Positions 29,974 through 38,054 of a DNA stretch of 64,000 nt are shown piece after piece. Source of the stretch: Bryobacterales bacterium. GTDB taxonomy: Bacteria; Acidobacteriota; Terriglobia; Bryobacterales; UBA6623. The notes under the pieces are model-generated. The model saw only the letters and a program-made list of their open reading frames with translations, did not search any database and was not told the DNA's origin. The stretch lies in contig JAJDTX010000176.1 in assembly GCA_022826925.1 (NCBI GenBank), positions 1 to 64,000 on the forward strand, in the 5' to 3' direction. Position numbers and translations under genes: made by a program. Position 1 is the first letter of the stretch, and every line of letters starts with the position of its first letter.

Positions 29974-31590
29974 ATGTCCACCAATTTCCTGCACGGGGCC
30001 GAGGTCCTGGAAGCGTCCGGCGGGGCGCGCCGGCCCGAGTCTCCGGGATCCACGGCCATCGGCCTGGTCGGCACGGCCTACGGCCTCGACCACGATGACC
30101 TGCGCCTGGTGAGGGGCCTGCGGGCCGCTCGCGAGATCTACGCCGGCGGCGGGACGATCCTGCCCGCGATCGAGGCGATCTACGCCCAGGGAGCCGCGCC
30201 CCCGATCGCCGTGGTGCAGGCGCTGGACCCGGCCGCGGACCTGGCGGAAGTCGCCGGCGAGGCGGCGGCCTGGGTCCCGATCGACGACACCGTCCAGCTG
30301 GCCCATCGCAGGGTCTCCGGCGTGAGCGTGACGCTCGCGCCCGTCGATGTCGCGGTGGTCGACGAGGAAGTCGGCTGGGTGCCGGTCAGCAATGTCATCC
30401 AGCTGGGCCACATGCCCATCAAGCCGGGCTCGGTGTCGGTCGAGACGAAGTCCGGATCCACCCCCGTCCCCGCCGACGACTACAAGGTCGACGAGGCCGC
30501 CGGCACGATCACGGTGCTGGACGTCTCCGTCGCCAGCGACAAGGCCAAGGTGCTGGTCGACTACAGCTGGATCAAGTCCACGCCCGTCCCGGCCGGCGAC
30601 TACGAGGTCGACGAGGATGCCGGCACGATCACGGTGAAATCCGTGACGACCGCCGCGGACGCCGCCCCGGTCGCCGTCAGCTACTCGTATGCCGACGCGG
30701 CCGACGTGACCGCCGCGGAGGCGGTCGCTGCCGCGGCCCGCCTGCTCGACGCGCAGTCCGAGCTGGGCGTGCTGCCGGAGATCCTGATCGCCCCGGGCTT
30801 CACCTCGGCGGTGTCGCGCGGGGCGTCGAACGAGGTCACGGGCGCGCCCGGCGCGAGCGGGCTGGCGGCGATCGCCGAGCGCCTGCGCGGCATCGTCGTC
30901 GCGGACGGCCCCGGCGCGACCCGGGCCGACGCGCTGGCCTTCCGCCAGGCCCTCGACTCCCGGCGCGTGCTGCTGGTCGATCCCGCCGTCAAGGTCGCCA
31001 ACGCCGACGGCACGACGTCCGAGGCGCCCGCCTCGGCCTACGTCGCGGGCCTGATCGCCCGCAGCGACCGCGATCCGGAGCGCGGCTGGTGGGTCTCGCC
31101 CTCCAACCAGGCCCTGCTCGGCATCGTCGGCACGTCCCGGCCGGTCAGCTTCGTGCTCGGCGACGCCGACTCGGAGGCCAACGCCCTCAACGAGGCGCAC
31201 GTCTCGACCATCGTGCGCCAGGACGGCTGGCGCCTGTGGGGCGGCCGCACCCTGTCCTCGGACCCGCAGTGGAAGTTCGTGTCGGTGGTCCGCACGGCGG
31301 ACCGCATCACCCGCGCGCTGCTGGAGTCGCACCTGTGGGCGGTCGACCGCAACATCCGCGCCACCTACGTCAGCGCGGTCGTGGAGGGCGTCAACAGCTT
31401 CCTGCGCGACCTGGTGCGGGACGGCGCCATCCTGGGCGGCCGCTGCTGGGCCGATCCGGAGCTGAACACGCCCGAATCGATCGCGGCGGGCCGCATCTAC
31501 TTCGACTTCGACTGGACGCCGGCCTACCCGGCCGAGCGCATCACGTTCCGGTCCGCGATCACCGACGACTACGTCGAGACCATCTTCTAG
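29974..31590 (+). CDS. tail sheath protein (P2 FI-like) with inserted beta domain
   Basis: 538 residues, about 140 longer than P2 FI (396). N-terminus FLHGAEVLEASGGARRPESP and C-terminal part WWVSPSNQALLGIVGTSRPV, ALNEAHVSTIVRQDGWRLWG, RITRALLESHLWAVDRN are sheath-typical. Residues about 95-245 are an insertion with two similar blocks, GSTPVPADDYKVDEAAGTIT and KSTPVPAGDYEVDEDAGTIT, a likely Ig-like or beta-sandwich decoration on the sheath surface. The sheath contracts to drive the tube through the envelope. Confidence 0.92.
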   Translation: MSTNFLHGAEVLEASGGARRPESPGSTAIGLVGTAYGLDHDDLRLVRGLRAAREIYAGGGTILPAIEAIYAQGAAPPIAVVQALDPAADLAEVAGEAAAWVPIDDTVQLAHRRVSGVSVTLAPVDVAVVDEEVGWVPVSNVIQLGHMPIKPGSVSVETKSGSTPVPADDYKVDEAAGTITVLDVSVASDKAKVLVDYSWIKSTPVPAGDYEVDEDAGTITVKSVTTAADAAPVAVSYSYADAADVTAAEAVAAAARLLDAQSELGVLPEILIAPGFTSAVSRGASNEVTGAPGASGLAAIAERLRGIVVADGPGATRADALAFRQALDSRRVLLVDPAVKVANADGTTSEAPASAYVAGLIARSDRDPERGWWVSPSNQALLGIVGTSRPVSFVLGDADSEANALNEAHVSTIVRQDGWRLWGGRTLSSDPQWKFVSVVRTADRITRALLESHLWAVDRNIRATYVSAVVEGVNSFLRDLVRDGAILGGRCWADPELNTPESIAAGRIYFDFDWTPAYPAERITFRSAITDDYVETIF

Positions 31591-31608
31591 CCTGGGAGGG
31601 AAGAGCTC

Positions 31609-32109
31609 ATGGAACACCTGCTGAGAAACGTCAACCTCGAGGTCGACGGCCGCGCCTACCCGCGCAAGGTCAAGTCGCTCGCCCCGCCCAACCTCTCCAT
31701 CCAGACCGAGCAATACCGGGCCGGCGGCATGGACTCCGCGGTCGACATCGACATGGGCCTGGAGCAGATGGAGGCCTCGTTCACGATGTCCTCCATCGAC
31801 GCCGAGCTGCTCAAGCACTTCGGCCTGGTGTCGGAGAAGTCCGTGCCGCTGGTGTTTCGCGGCGCCCTGCGCGACGACGACGGGGCGGTCAAGGCGGTCG
31901 CGGTGCACCTGCGCGGCCAGGTCAAGCAGATCGACTGGGGCGAGTGGGAGCCGGGCAGCGTGTCGGAGACGAAGTACATGGTCTCGGCGCGCTACTACAA
32001 GCTCGAGCACGACGGCGCGACGGTGCACGAGATCGACGTCGAGAACATGATCCGCACCATCGACGGCACCGACCAGCTCGAAGAGATGCGCCGGGCGCTG
32101 GGGCTTTAA
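31609..32109 (+). CDS. tail tube protein (P2 FII-like)
   Basis: 166 residues from ATG 31609. LRNVNLEVDGRAYPRKVKSL, QYRAGGMDSAVDIDMGLEQM, and YYKLEHDGATVHEIDVENMI match the P2 FII tube family. It forms the inner tube of the contractile tail. TGGGAGGGAAG precedes the start. Confidence 0.93.
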   Translation: MEHLLRNVNLEVDGRAYPRKVKSLAPPNLSIQTEQYRAGGMDSAVDIDMGLEQMEASFTMSSIDAELLKHFGLVSEKSVPLVFRGALRDDDGAVKAVAVHLRGQVKQIDWGEWEPGSVSETKYMVSARYYKLEHDGATVHEIDVENMIRTIDGTDQLEEMRRALGL

Positions 32110-32141
32110 GCGGAGATTCAAGGGAGCTTTAAGGAGACGAC

Positions 32142-32441
32142 ATGAAGTACGAAGACCTGCCGCGCGATCCGGAGACCAAGGGCATCCTGATCGAGCAGGT
32201 GGAATTCCCGGTCCGCTACACGCTGCTGACGCCGATCGAGGTGGCCGGGGTCGAGACGTCCGAGATCGACATCGAGGAGCCGACCGTGGCCGACCTGAAG
32301 CTGGCCCGCAAGGCCGACGACAACGTCGACCGCTCCGTGCGGCTGCTGTGCTGCGTCTCGCCGCTGGCCGAGAGCGACGCGCAGCGCATGGGCACGCGGG
32401 ACTTCAACCGCCTCAGCGAGGCGCTGGGCTCTTTTTTGTAG
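32142..32441 (+). CDS. tail assembly protein E
   Basis: 99 residues from ATG 32142 (AAGGAGACG upstream). IEQVEFPVRYTLLTPIEVAG, IDIEEPTVADLKLARKADD and NRLSEALGSFL match the P2 gpE-like tail assembly chaperone. It ends at TAG 32439-32441 right after a T6G slippery site, and a minus-one shift extends it into E'. Confidence 0.9.
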   Translation: MKYEDLPRDPETKGILIEQVEFPVRYTLLTPIEVAGVETSEIDIEEPTVADLKLARKADDNVDRSVRLLCCVSPLAESDAQRMGTRDFNRLSEALGSFL

Positions 32442-32611
32442 CCTGGGGCCCGGAGCTGCTGCATGCTCTCGTCTCCGACCTGGCCGCGGCGTACCGCTGG
32501 CAGCCCTCCGAGATCGGGGCGCTGCCGGTCAGCGAGGCGCTGGCCTTCCGCCGCGACGCGCTGCGCCGCGCGAAGGCGCTGCGCCGCGCGAAGGCGCTGC
32601 GGAGGCGGTGA
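32142..32611 (+). CDS. E+E' tail assembly fusion made by -1 frameshift
   Basis: A minus-one shift on TTTTTTG at 32432-32438 lets ribosomes pass the E stop and read SFFVAWGPELLHALVSDLAA, then YRWQPSEIGALPVSEALAFR, to TGA at 32609-32611. In P2 and lambda-like tails the frameshifted product is the assembly chaperone that loads the tape measure, and the gene for that tape measure follows here too. The E' part ends with a duplicated LRRAKALRRAKALRR. Confidence 0.82.
32432..32438 (+). promoter_or_regulatory. -1 ribosomal frameshift slippery site T TTT TTG
   Basis: The zero-frame codons TTT-TTG are preceded by T, giving the same heptamer that P2 uses for its E/E' shift. The zero-frame stop TAG follows immediately, which favours slippage. 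A GC-rich stretch downstream may pair, but I did not compute a structure. Confidence 0.82.
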
Positions 32612-32614
32612 TTG

Positions 32615-32863
32615 TCAGGGACGGGAGCGGCGAAACCCCAGCAGGTCCAGCATCGCGTCCCGCATTTCCGCCAGGCACTCCCAGGCAGCCAGCGCCGCGC
32701 CCGCGACAGCCGCGGCGAGGAGCAGGCTCGCAAGGTACGCGATGACGAAGGAGCTCGCAAGCTCGAGGATGCCGGAGCCCGGGGCTGCGGCCAGCCACAG
32801 CGCCCCGGCCGCCGGCACGAGGGCCAGGCCGAACACCCAGTGGGGGCGGGCAGGATCGCTCAT
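32615..32863 (-). CDS. minus-strand two-span membrane protein (moron candidate)
   Basis: 82 residues from ATG at 32863 on the minus strand, between E/E' and the tape measure gene. Two clear membrane helices: HWVFGLALVPAAGALWLAAA and ASSFVIAYLASLLLAAAVAG (continuing AALAAW), then a charged end MRDAMLDLLGFRRSRP. The plus strand here has only Arg-rich shadow frames. No strong Shine-Dalgarno is seen. An opposite-strand membrane gene in a late tail operon is typical of morons expressed in the lysogen, for example in superinfection exclusion. Function unknown. Confidence 0.6.
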   Translation of the reverse strand: MSDPARPHWVFGLALVPAAGALWLAAAPGSGILELASSFVIAYLASLLLAAAVAGAALAAWECLAEMRDAMLDLLGFRRSRP

Positions 32864-32879
32864 GCGTAGAGGATAGCGC

Positions 32880-35459
32880 ATGGCGGAGCTGACAGCCAAG
32901 GTCCAGATCCGCGCCGAGGACCGCTTCAGCGGCGTCGCGAGCAAGGTCTCGGCAGCCGGCGGCAAGCTGGCCGGATCCTTCGACAAGGTCGGCAGCGAGC
33001 TGGCCGACCTGGACCGCCGGGGAGCGGCGGCAAAGCGGCTGGAGACGCTCGGGGCCCGCCTCGGCAAGACCGGCCAGGCGCTGGACCAGGCCCGCCGCAA
33101 GACGGCCGAGCTCGGCCGCAAGATCGCGGCCGCCGGGGATCCGGCCGCGAAGAAGCTGCAGCGCGAGTTCGACGCGGCCCGCCGCAAGAGCGACGCGCTG
33201 AAGCGCTCCCACCGGCAGCAGCGGGACGAGGTCCGCAGCCTGGGCGAGCAGCTGCGCTCGGCCGGCATCGACACTCGCAAGCTGGGCGACGCGCAGCGCG
33301 GCATCGCCGCCGACATGGACCGGGCGACGCGCAAGATGGAGCGCATGGCCGAGGCCGCCGATCAAGTGTCGGCCGCCCAAGGGCGAGTGGACAAATGGTC
33401 GCAGCGAGCCGCTCGCGGGGCGCTCGTCTCCGGGGAGCTGCGAAACTTCGGGCGGGGCACGCTGAACATGCTCGCCGGACCCGTGGAGGCGATCCGCGAG
33501 CTGAGCGCCGCCCGAGGATCGCTGGCGCGGCTCGGCATGGAGCGGGCCGGGATCGACGCCGTGTCAGCGCGCGGCCGCGCGCTGGCCGTCGACGTGGCCG
33601 GGATCGACCCGGCGGCCTTCGTGCGCTCCGCCTACGACATCCGCAGCGGGATCTCCGCCCTGGACGCGGGCGGAGTCGCCGATTTCACCGAGCTCTCCGC
33701 CATTACCGCGCGAGCGACCGAGGCGAGCGCCGAAGAGATGACCGGCCTGTTCGCCACGGGCTACGGCATGTTCAAGAGGACGCTGTTCGCCGACGCGACC
33801 GACCGGGAGTTCGGCGAGACGTTCGCCGCGCAGCTGGCCAAGTCGGTGCAGGCGTTCAAGACCAACGGCGGGAAGATGCAGCAGGCCATCCAGTCGGCGG
33901 GCGCGGCAATGGCCAACGCGGGCGTGTCGATGGAGTCGCAGTTCGCGGCGCTGGGCATGCTGCAGTCGAAGATGGAGGCCGGAGAGGCCGGCACGGCCCT
34001 GAAGGCGGTGGCGGCCAACGCCGCCAAGGCCGACGAGTACTTCCGCGAGCAGGGCCTGGGCGTCCGGACGCTGGACGCGCGCGGGAACGTCCTGCCGCTG
34101 GCGGAGCTGCTGGGGCAGGTCCAGCGCGAGTTCCGCGGGATGGGCGCGAGCGAGCGCGGCGAGTCCCTCAGGCAGGCCTTCGGGTCCGAGGAGGCCGTGC
34201 GCTTCTTCGATTCGCTGTGGGGCCAGGCCGACGCGCTGCGAGCCGCCGAGGCCGACATCCGCGCTGCCGGCGAGGGAGGCGCGCAAGCGGTGCGCGACGC
34301 GGTCGACGCGGCCGACGAAGGCAACTTCGACGCCAGGATGGACAAGCTGGAGGCGCGCTGGAACGAGGTCGGCCTGAAGATCGGGGAGGCGCTGATACCC
34401 TCGCTGGAGGCGGCCGCTCCGATGGTCGAGTGGCTGGCGGAAAAGATCTCCGGCTTCGCGGAGGGGTCGCCCGTCTGGACGCGGATCCTCGCCGGCTCCG
34501 TAGCCGCCGTCGGGGGTATCGCCCTAGTCGCCGCGCCGGTGGTTACCGCGGTCACCAACCTGGGCCTGGCGATCGCGCTCCTCGGGAGACACAGCCGCAG
34601 GAGCAAGGCAGCGGTGCTCGCGGATGCCATCGGCGGCCCGGCCGGGGGCGCTCCCCCGGGCAAGCCGGGGCGGGGCGGATTCCGGGGCCTGGGGGACAAG
34701 CTAGGAGGCCTGCGCAAGGGAGGATTCCGGGGCCTCGCCGGCAAGGTCGGGGAGTTCGGCCGGTCAGCGGGCCCGAAGGCGCTCGGCATGCTCAAGGGCA
34801 AGGCCGGCATCGCGGGCGCCCTGATCGGGGCGGCCGCCATAGGCAGCACGCTGCTCGACAAGAAGCTTGGCGCCGGGGAGAAGGCGGCCGGGGTGACGAA
34901 AGAGGCCGGCGGCATCGGCGGCGCCATGGCCGGCGCGGCGCTGGGAGCGGCCCTGGGGTCGGTCGTGCCGGTCGTCGGGACAGTGATCGGCGGGCTCCTC
35001 GGCAGCGTGGCGGGCGGGCTCGCCGGCCACAAGATCGGATCCTTCGCGGGCAGGGCGTTCCACGATCCGGCCCTCGCAGGGAAGATCGAAAACGCCGGCG
35101 TCGAGGAGCCCGGCAAGCCGGCCGCGCGACAGCTGGGAGGCAGGCGCCTCCCCCGCCTGGCGACAGCCGCTGCCGGGGCGGCGCTGGCGGTCCCGCTGGC
35201 GGCCGCGGGAATCCCCGCGGGCGCTCCGGACGCGGCTCCGGACCTCTCTCCGCTGCCGGCAGCGGAGAGCCCGGCCGGGGCCTCCGGGGCTCGCCCCGCG
35301 GAGCCTGCGGCCGCTCGCCCTTCCGTCACCTGGAACGTCACGATATCGATCCAGCAGCTGCCCGGCGAGAGCGCCGAAGATCTGGCGGACCGCGTGATCG
35401 AGAAGCTCGAGGACGCCCAGCGGCAGGGCCGCCTGGAGGGGCTCTACGATGCCGGATGA
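32880..35459 (+). CDS. tail tape measure protein
   Basis: 859 residues, the longest phage protein. Long helical N-terminus (KVQIRAEDRFSGVASKVSAA, then heptads to KMERMAEAADQVSAAQG), a conserved centre (FVRSAYDIRSGISALDAGGV, MANAGVSMESQFAALGMLQS, EKISGFAEGSPVW), a hydrophobic segment (VAAVGGIALVAAPVVTAVTN, about 540-570) and a Gly/Ala-rich, glycine-zipper-like part (GAMAGAALGAALGSVVPVVG). It sets tail length and is ejected with the DNA. The end VTWNVTISIQQLPGESAEDL overlaps the U gene start by 11 bases. Confidence 0.92.
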   Translation: MAELTAKVQIRAEDRFSGVASKVSAAGGKLAGSFDKVGSELADLDRRGAAAKRLETLGARLGKTGQALDQARRKTAELGRKIAAAGDPAAKKLQREFDAARRKSDALKRSHRQQRDEVRSLGEQLRSAGIDTRKLGDAQRGIAADMDRATRKMERMAEAADQVSAAQGRVDKWSQRAARGALVSGELRNFGRGTLNMLAGPVEAIRELSAARGSLARLGMERAGIDAVSARGRALAVDVAGIDPAAFVRSAYDIRSGISALDAGGVADFTELSAITARATEASAEEMTGLFATGYGMFKRTLFADATDREFGETFAAQLAKSVQAFKTNGGKMQQAIQSAGAAMANAGVSMESQFAALGMLQSKMEAGEAGTALKAVAANAAKADEYFREQGLGVRTLDARGNVLPLAELLGQVQREFRGMGASERGESLRQAFGSEEAVRFFDSLWGQADALRAAEADIRAAGEGGAQAVRDAVDAADEGNFDARMDKLEARWNEVGLKIGEALIPSLEAAAPMVEWLAEKISGFAEGSPVWTRILAGSVAAVGGIALVAAPVVTAVTNLGLAIALLGRHSRRSKAAVLADAIGGPAGGAPPGKPGRGGFRGLGDKLGGLRKGGFRGLAGKVGEFGRSAGPKALGMLKGKAGIAGALIGAAAIGSTLLDKKLGAGEKAAGVTKEAGGIGGAMAGAALGAALGSVVPVVGTVIGGLLGSVAGGLAGHKIGSFAGRAFHDPALAGKIENAGVEEPGKPAARQLGGRRLPRLATAAAGAALAVPLAAAGIPAGAPDAAPDLSPLPAAESPAGASGARPAEPAAARPSVTWNVTISIQQLPGESAEDLADRVIEKLEDAQRQGRLEGLYDAG

Positions 35460-35853
35460 CGCCCACCTGCTGAAGCTCGGAGAGTACGCTTTCTCGGTCT
35501 CTACGGCGGCCTACGGCGAGCTGTCCCGCACGCAGGAATACCGCTGGCGCCGGCAGGACCGCGTCGGCCGGACGCCGGCGCGCCAGTGGCTGGGGCCGGG
35601 AGACGACACGATCGATCTGCGCGGGACGATCTACCCGGCCTGGCGCGGGGGCCTGGGCCAGCTGGACGCGATGCGCGCGGAGGCCGCCAGGGGCGAGCCG
35701 CTGCGGCTGGTGGGCGGCGACGGCAAGGTGCTCGGCCTGTGGGTGATCACGCGGATCCGCGAGACCGGCAGCGCGCACCTGGCCGGCGGGGCGCCCCGGA
35801 AGGTCGAATTCCAGATCTCGCTCGCGTTCTACGGAGAGGACGGGGAGGGCTGA
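35449..35853 (+). CDS. tail protein U (P2 gpU-like)
   Basis: 134 residues from ATG 35449 after TGGAGGGG. LLKLGEYAFSVSTAAYGELS, YRWRRQDRVGRTPARQWLGP, TIDLRGTIYPAWRGGLGQLD match gpU, the tail terminator family. Follows the tape measure as in P2. Confidence 0.93.
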   Translation: MPDDAHLLKLGEYAFSVSTAAYGELSRTQEYRWRRQDRVGRTPARQWLGPGDDTIDLRGTIYPAWRGGLGQLDAMRAEAARGEPLRLVGGDGKVLGLWVITRIRETGSAHLAGGAPRKVEFQISLAFYGEDGEG

Positions 35854-35854
35854 C

Positions 35855-36064
35855 ATGGCCGCGTACCTGACCAGCGAGGGCGACATGGTCGACGCCATCA
35901 GCCGCCGGCATTACGGCCCGCGGCCCGGCGCGGCCGAGGCCGTGCTGGAGGCCAATCCCGGGCTGGCGGACAGGGGCCCGCTGCTGCCGGCCGGAGTGCT
36001 CATCGAGCTGCCGGAGCTGCCCGCCGAGAGCAGGCGGAGCGAGGCCGTGAGGCTCTGGGAGTGA
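35855..36064 (+). CDS. tail protein X (P2 gpX-like, LysM-type)
   Basis: 69 residues from ATG 35855. YLTSEGDMVDAISRRHYG and AVLEANPGLADRGPLLPAGV followed by LIELPEL is the tail protein X/LysM-like pattern. Small baseplate hub component between U and D. Confidence 0.92.
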   Translation: MAAYLTSEGDMVDAISRRHYGPRPGAAEAVLEANPGLADRGPLLPAGVLIELPELPAESRRSEAVRLWE

Positions 36065-36068
36065 TCGC

Positions 36069-37046
36069 GTGACGCCCGATTTCCGCATCGAGGTCGACGG
36101 GTCGCAGGACGCCACGGCGGCGATCCGCGACCGCCTGCTGCAGCTGTCGGTGACCGACGAGGCGGGCGAGCAGTCCGACTCGGCCGAGATCCGGATCGAT
36201 GATCGCGGCGGGGCCGTGGCGCTGCCGCGCAAGGGCTCCCGGCTGTCGATCTCGCTGGGCTGGCTGGACGGGAAGATGACTCCGGCCGGAGAGTTCACGG
36301 TCGACGAGACGGCCCTGGAGGGGCCGCCGGACACGCTGGTGATCCGCGCCAGGGGAGCCGACATGCGCAGCTCCCTGAAGTCCCGCAAGTCGCGCTCCTG
36401 GAGCGATGTCTCGCTCGGCGAGCTGGTCGCCGGGATCGCCTCCGAGCACGGCCTCGAAGGTCGCGTCGGAGAGTCCCTGCGAGCGGTGCGGATCCCCCAC
36501 CTGGACCAGACCGAGGAGTCCGACCTGCACCTGCTGACCAGGGTCGCCCGCGACTACGACGCGATCGCGAAGCCGGCTTCGGGGAAGCTGCTGCTGGTGC
36601 CGCGCGGGGAGGCCTCCAGCGCCACCGGCAGGCGCATGCCGGCCGTCGAGATCGAGCCGGCCGACGCCTCGCGCTGGCGAGCCTCGCTGGCCGACAGGGG
36701 CGACTACAGCGCCGTGACGGCGCGCTGGCGCGACGCCGAGGCGGCCGGCAGCGTCACCGAGGAGGCCGGATCGGGAGAGCCCGTCTATGCCCTCCGGCGG
36801 CTGTATCCGAGCTCCGGAGAGGCGCGCGACGCCGCCCGCGCGAAGCTGCGGGAGCTGCTGCGCGGCACCGGCCGGCTGGCGATCACGCTGGAGCCCGGAA
36901 AGCCGGAGATCGCGGCCGAGGCGGAGCTCCTGCTGAAGGGTTTCAGGGACGGGCTCGAGGGTCGCTGGATCTGCACGCGAGCGGTGCACCGCATCGGCGA
37001 CGGGGGGTATTCCACCAGCGTCACGGCGGAGCTTCCGACGGCATGA
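36069..37046 (+). CDS. late control protein D (baseplate hub, P2 gpD-like)
   Basis: 325 residues from GTG 36069. DATAAIRDRLLQLSVTDEAG, EQSDSAEIRIDDRG, DTLVIRARGADMRSSLKSRK, SRSWSDVSLGELVAGIASEH and DLHLLTRVARDYDAIAKPAS match phage late control D, the hub on which spike V sits. Last gene of the tail operon. Confidence 0.93.
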   Translation: MTPDFRIEVDGSQDATAAIRDRLLQLSVTDEAGEQSDSAEIRIDDRGGAVALPRKGSRLSISLGWLDGKMTPAGEFTVDETALEGPPDTLVIRARGADMRSSLKSRKSRSWSDVSLGELVAGIASEHGLEGRVGESLRAVRIPHLDQTEESDLHLLTRVARDYDAIAKPASGKLLLVPRGEASSATGRRMPAVEIEPADASRWRASLADRGDYSAVTARWRDAEAAGSVTEEAGSGEPVYALRRLYPSSGEARDAARAKLRELLRGTGRLAITLEPGKPEIAAEAELLLKGFRDGLEGRWICTRAVHRIGDGGYSTSVTAELPTA

Positions 37047-37077
37047 CTCCCGGCTCGGAGGTGACTTTGAACGGCCC

Positions 37078-37104
37078 TTGAAAGCCCTTTTTGAGGAGTA
37101 TAAT
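37078..37104 (+). promoter_or_regulatory. sigma70-type promoter near the right end
   Basis: TTGAAA at 37078-37083, a 15-base spacer and a consensus TATAAT at 37099-37104, with an ATG at 37112. The spacer is short of the ideal 17. It is AT-rich against a GC-rich background and lies right after the tail operon, so it probably gives the downstream regulator-like gene its own expression, perhaps in the lysogen. Confidence 0.6.
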
Positions 37105-37111
37105 TGTCCCC

Positions 37112-37543
37112 ATGCCGAGCTACGACAGAACCTTCAGGGCTAATTGCTTGAGCGATTGCGACCGACTGGCCGCTAGCGGCATGAGCTGGACCGCGGCGGC
37201 CGTAATCGTCGCGAGCAAGCGCAACGTCTCCCGGAGCACCCTGTGCGCTTGGGGGCGGTTGCGACGCAACAATCCCGGCAACCCGCGAGCGCTAGACCGT
37301 AATCGGGGCGTCCCGTGCGGCGGCCGTCCTAGGGTCGAGATGCCCGCTGCGGCCTTGCAGCTGCTCGCGGCCGAATACCGGCGAGTCCCGCGATCGAGCG
37401 TTGCTGCCGCCCTCCGCCGCTACCAATCCGAAGCGGCGAAGCGCGGCTACCCAGTGCTGTCGCATCCCGCCCTGCGACGGCGCCTGTCGGACCTCCGGAT
37501 AGTTGAATCTGACCGCCTGGCCCGAGGCTTCCTGCGCTTCTGA
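37112..37543 (+). CDS. stand-alone protein resembling the transposase end-binding domains
   Basis: 143 residues from ATG 37112, just after the TATAAT box (a start at 37091 would overlap the promoter). The sequence SWTAAAVIVASKRNVSRSTL, then GGRPRVEMPAAALQLLAAEY, RRVPRSSVAAALRRYQSEAA and KRGYPVLSHPALRRRLSDL follows the transposase region at about 127-232 block by block (GRGRPPAEIDPDAW, FFKADYLRAEQPPAAMCYRT, ASKGWRIPKSPKALLRRL). It lacks the winged helix in front and the DDE core behind. It could bind the phage ends and repress or modulate transposition. Lower GC than the tail genes. Confidence 0.68.
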   Translation: MPSYDRTFRANCLSDCDRLAASGMSWTAAAVIVASKRNVSRSTLCAWGRLRRNNPGNPRALDRNRGVPCGGRPRVEMPAAALQLLAAEYRRVPRSSVAAALRRYQSEAAKRGYPVLSHPALRRRLSDLRIVESDRLARGFLRF

Positions 37544-37626
37544 TCGAGCCTGAAAACGCCGGCGTCGAGACCTCGTTAACGCCTACCCCAAGGGTCGCCT
37601 CCCAACCGTTCTCAGGCCCGCACTAC

Positions 37627-37644
37627 ACCACTACATATAGTGGT
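37627..37644. repeat. palindrome at the phage/island boundary
   Basis: ACCACTA-CATA-TAGTGGT, a perfect 7-bp inverted repeat with a four-base loop, in the AT-rich stretch where composition changes from phage to island. It may be an operator, a terminator without T-run, or a remnant of an element end. No match elsewhere in the window was noticed. Confidence 0.45.
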
Positions 37645-38045
37645 TGTCAGAAACTGTGCTGAGGTATCACTTTAAGGCGTGTTCGCGATCTAGTGTCTCG
37701 CGAGCTCAAATATTACGTCTCCCTACACCGGCATTTTTTGACGTCGAGCCCTTGCCAAACGTCGTTCAGGTCGCCTTCAACACAAACCACCCTGTTCACT
37801 CCCATCTTTGGGAAGTCATGCATCCGAATATCAGCGAAGAGATGACCGCCGCTGAACTTCAGGACCACCTTGAGAAGACGGCTATGGCGTTCCGGGTTCT
37901 TGTCTTCTCCTGGGCCCGATACGAGGAAGAGCAGACCGAACGCGGCAGGCGTGCCGTCCGGAATGCTAGGTTCGAGTGGGGCAAGTACGCCGAGGAGTTC
38001 TTTGACGAAGGCGACGAGGGACCCGACCCAACGGATCTTGCCTAA
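37644..38045 (+). pseudogene. C-terminal remnant of an ATPase-like protein
   Basis: An open frame of about 133 codons ending at 38045. Its second half, NVVQVAFNTNHPVHSHLWEV then AMAFRVLVFSWARYEEEQ and ARFEWGKYAEEFFDEGDEG, resembles the end of large GHKL-type (HSP90/MutL-like) ATP-binding proteins found in defence islands, where NTxHP is conserved. The first 15-20 codons after TTG 37644 are not protein-like. The rest of the gene is missing, probably removed or separated when the prophage inserted or by a deletion. It is followed 9 bases later by the phospholipase D-like gene. Confidence 0.5.
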
Positions 38046-38054
38046 GGTCCATTC

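Larger units (their letters stand above)
1..37543. mobile_element. Mu-like transposable prophage with P2-like tail
   Basis: A nearly continuous plus-strand phage genome: MuA-type DDE transposase, B ATPase, Gam-like protein, GemA, Mor-like activator, Mu-type terminase, portal, F, protease/scaffold and capsid T, then P2-type baseplate and contractile tail genes down to gpD. Mu-type heads with P2-type tails are the plan known for BcepMu-like transposable phages. GC is far above the sequence to the right. No key structural gene looks broken, so the element may be intact. Neither end is fixed: the left end is at or before the window start, and the right end probably lies between 37,543 and about 37,690, where composition changes. 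Confidence 0.93.

Noticed and set aside
37062-37096. Intrinsic terminator after gpD (GGC...GCC followed by T5)
   Set aside because: The stem is only three base pairs; the T-run belongs to the spacer of the downstream promoter.
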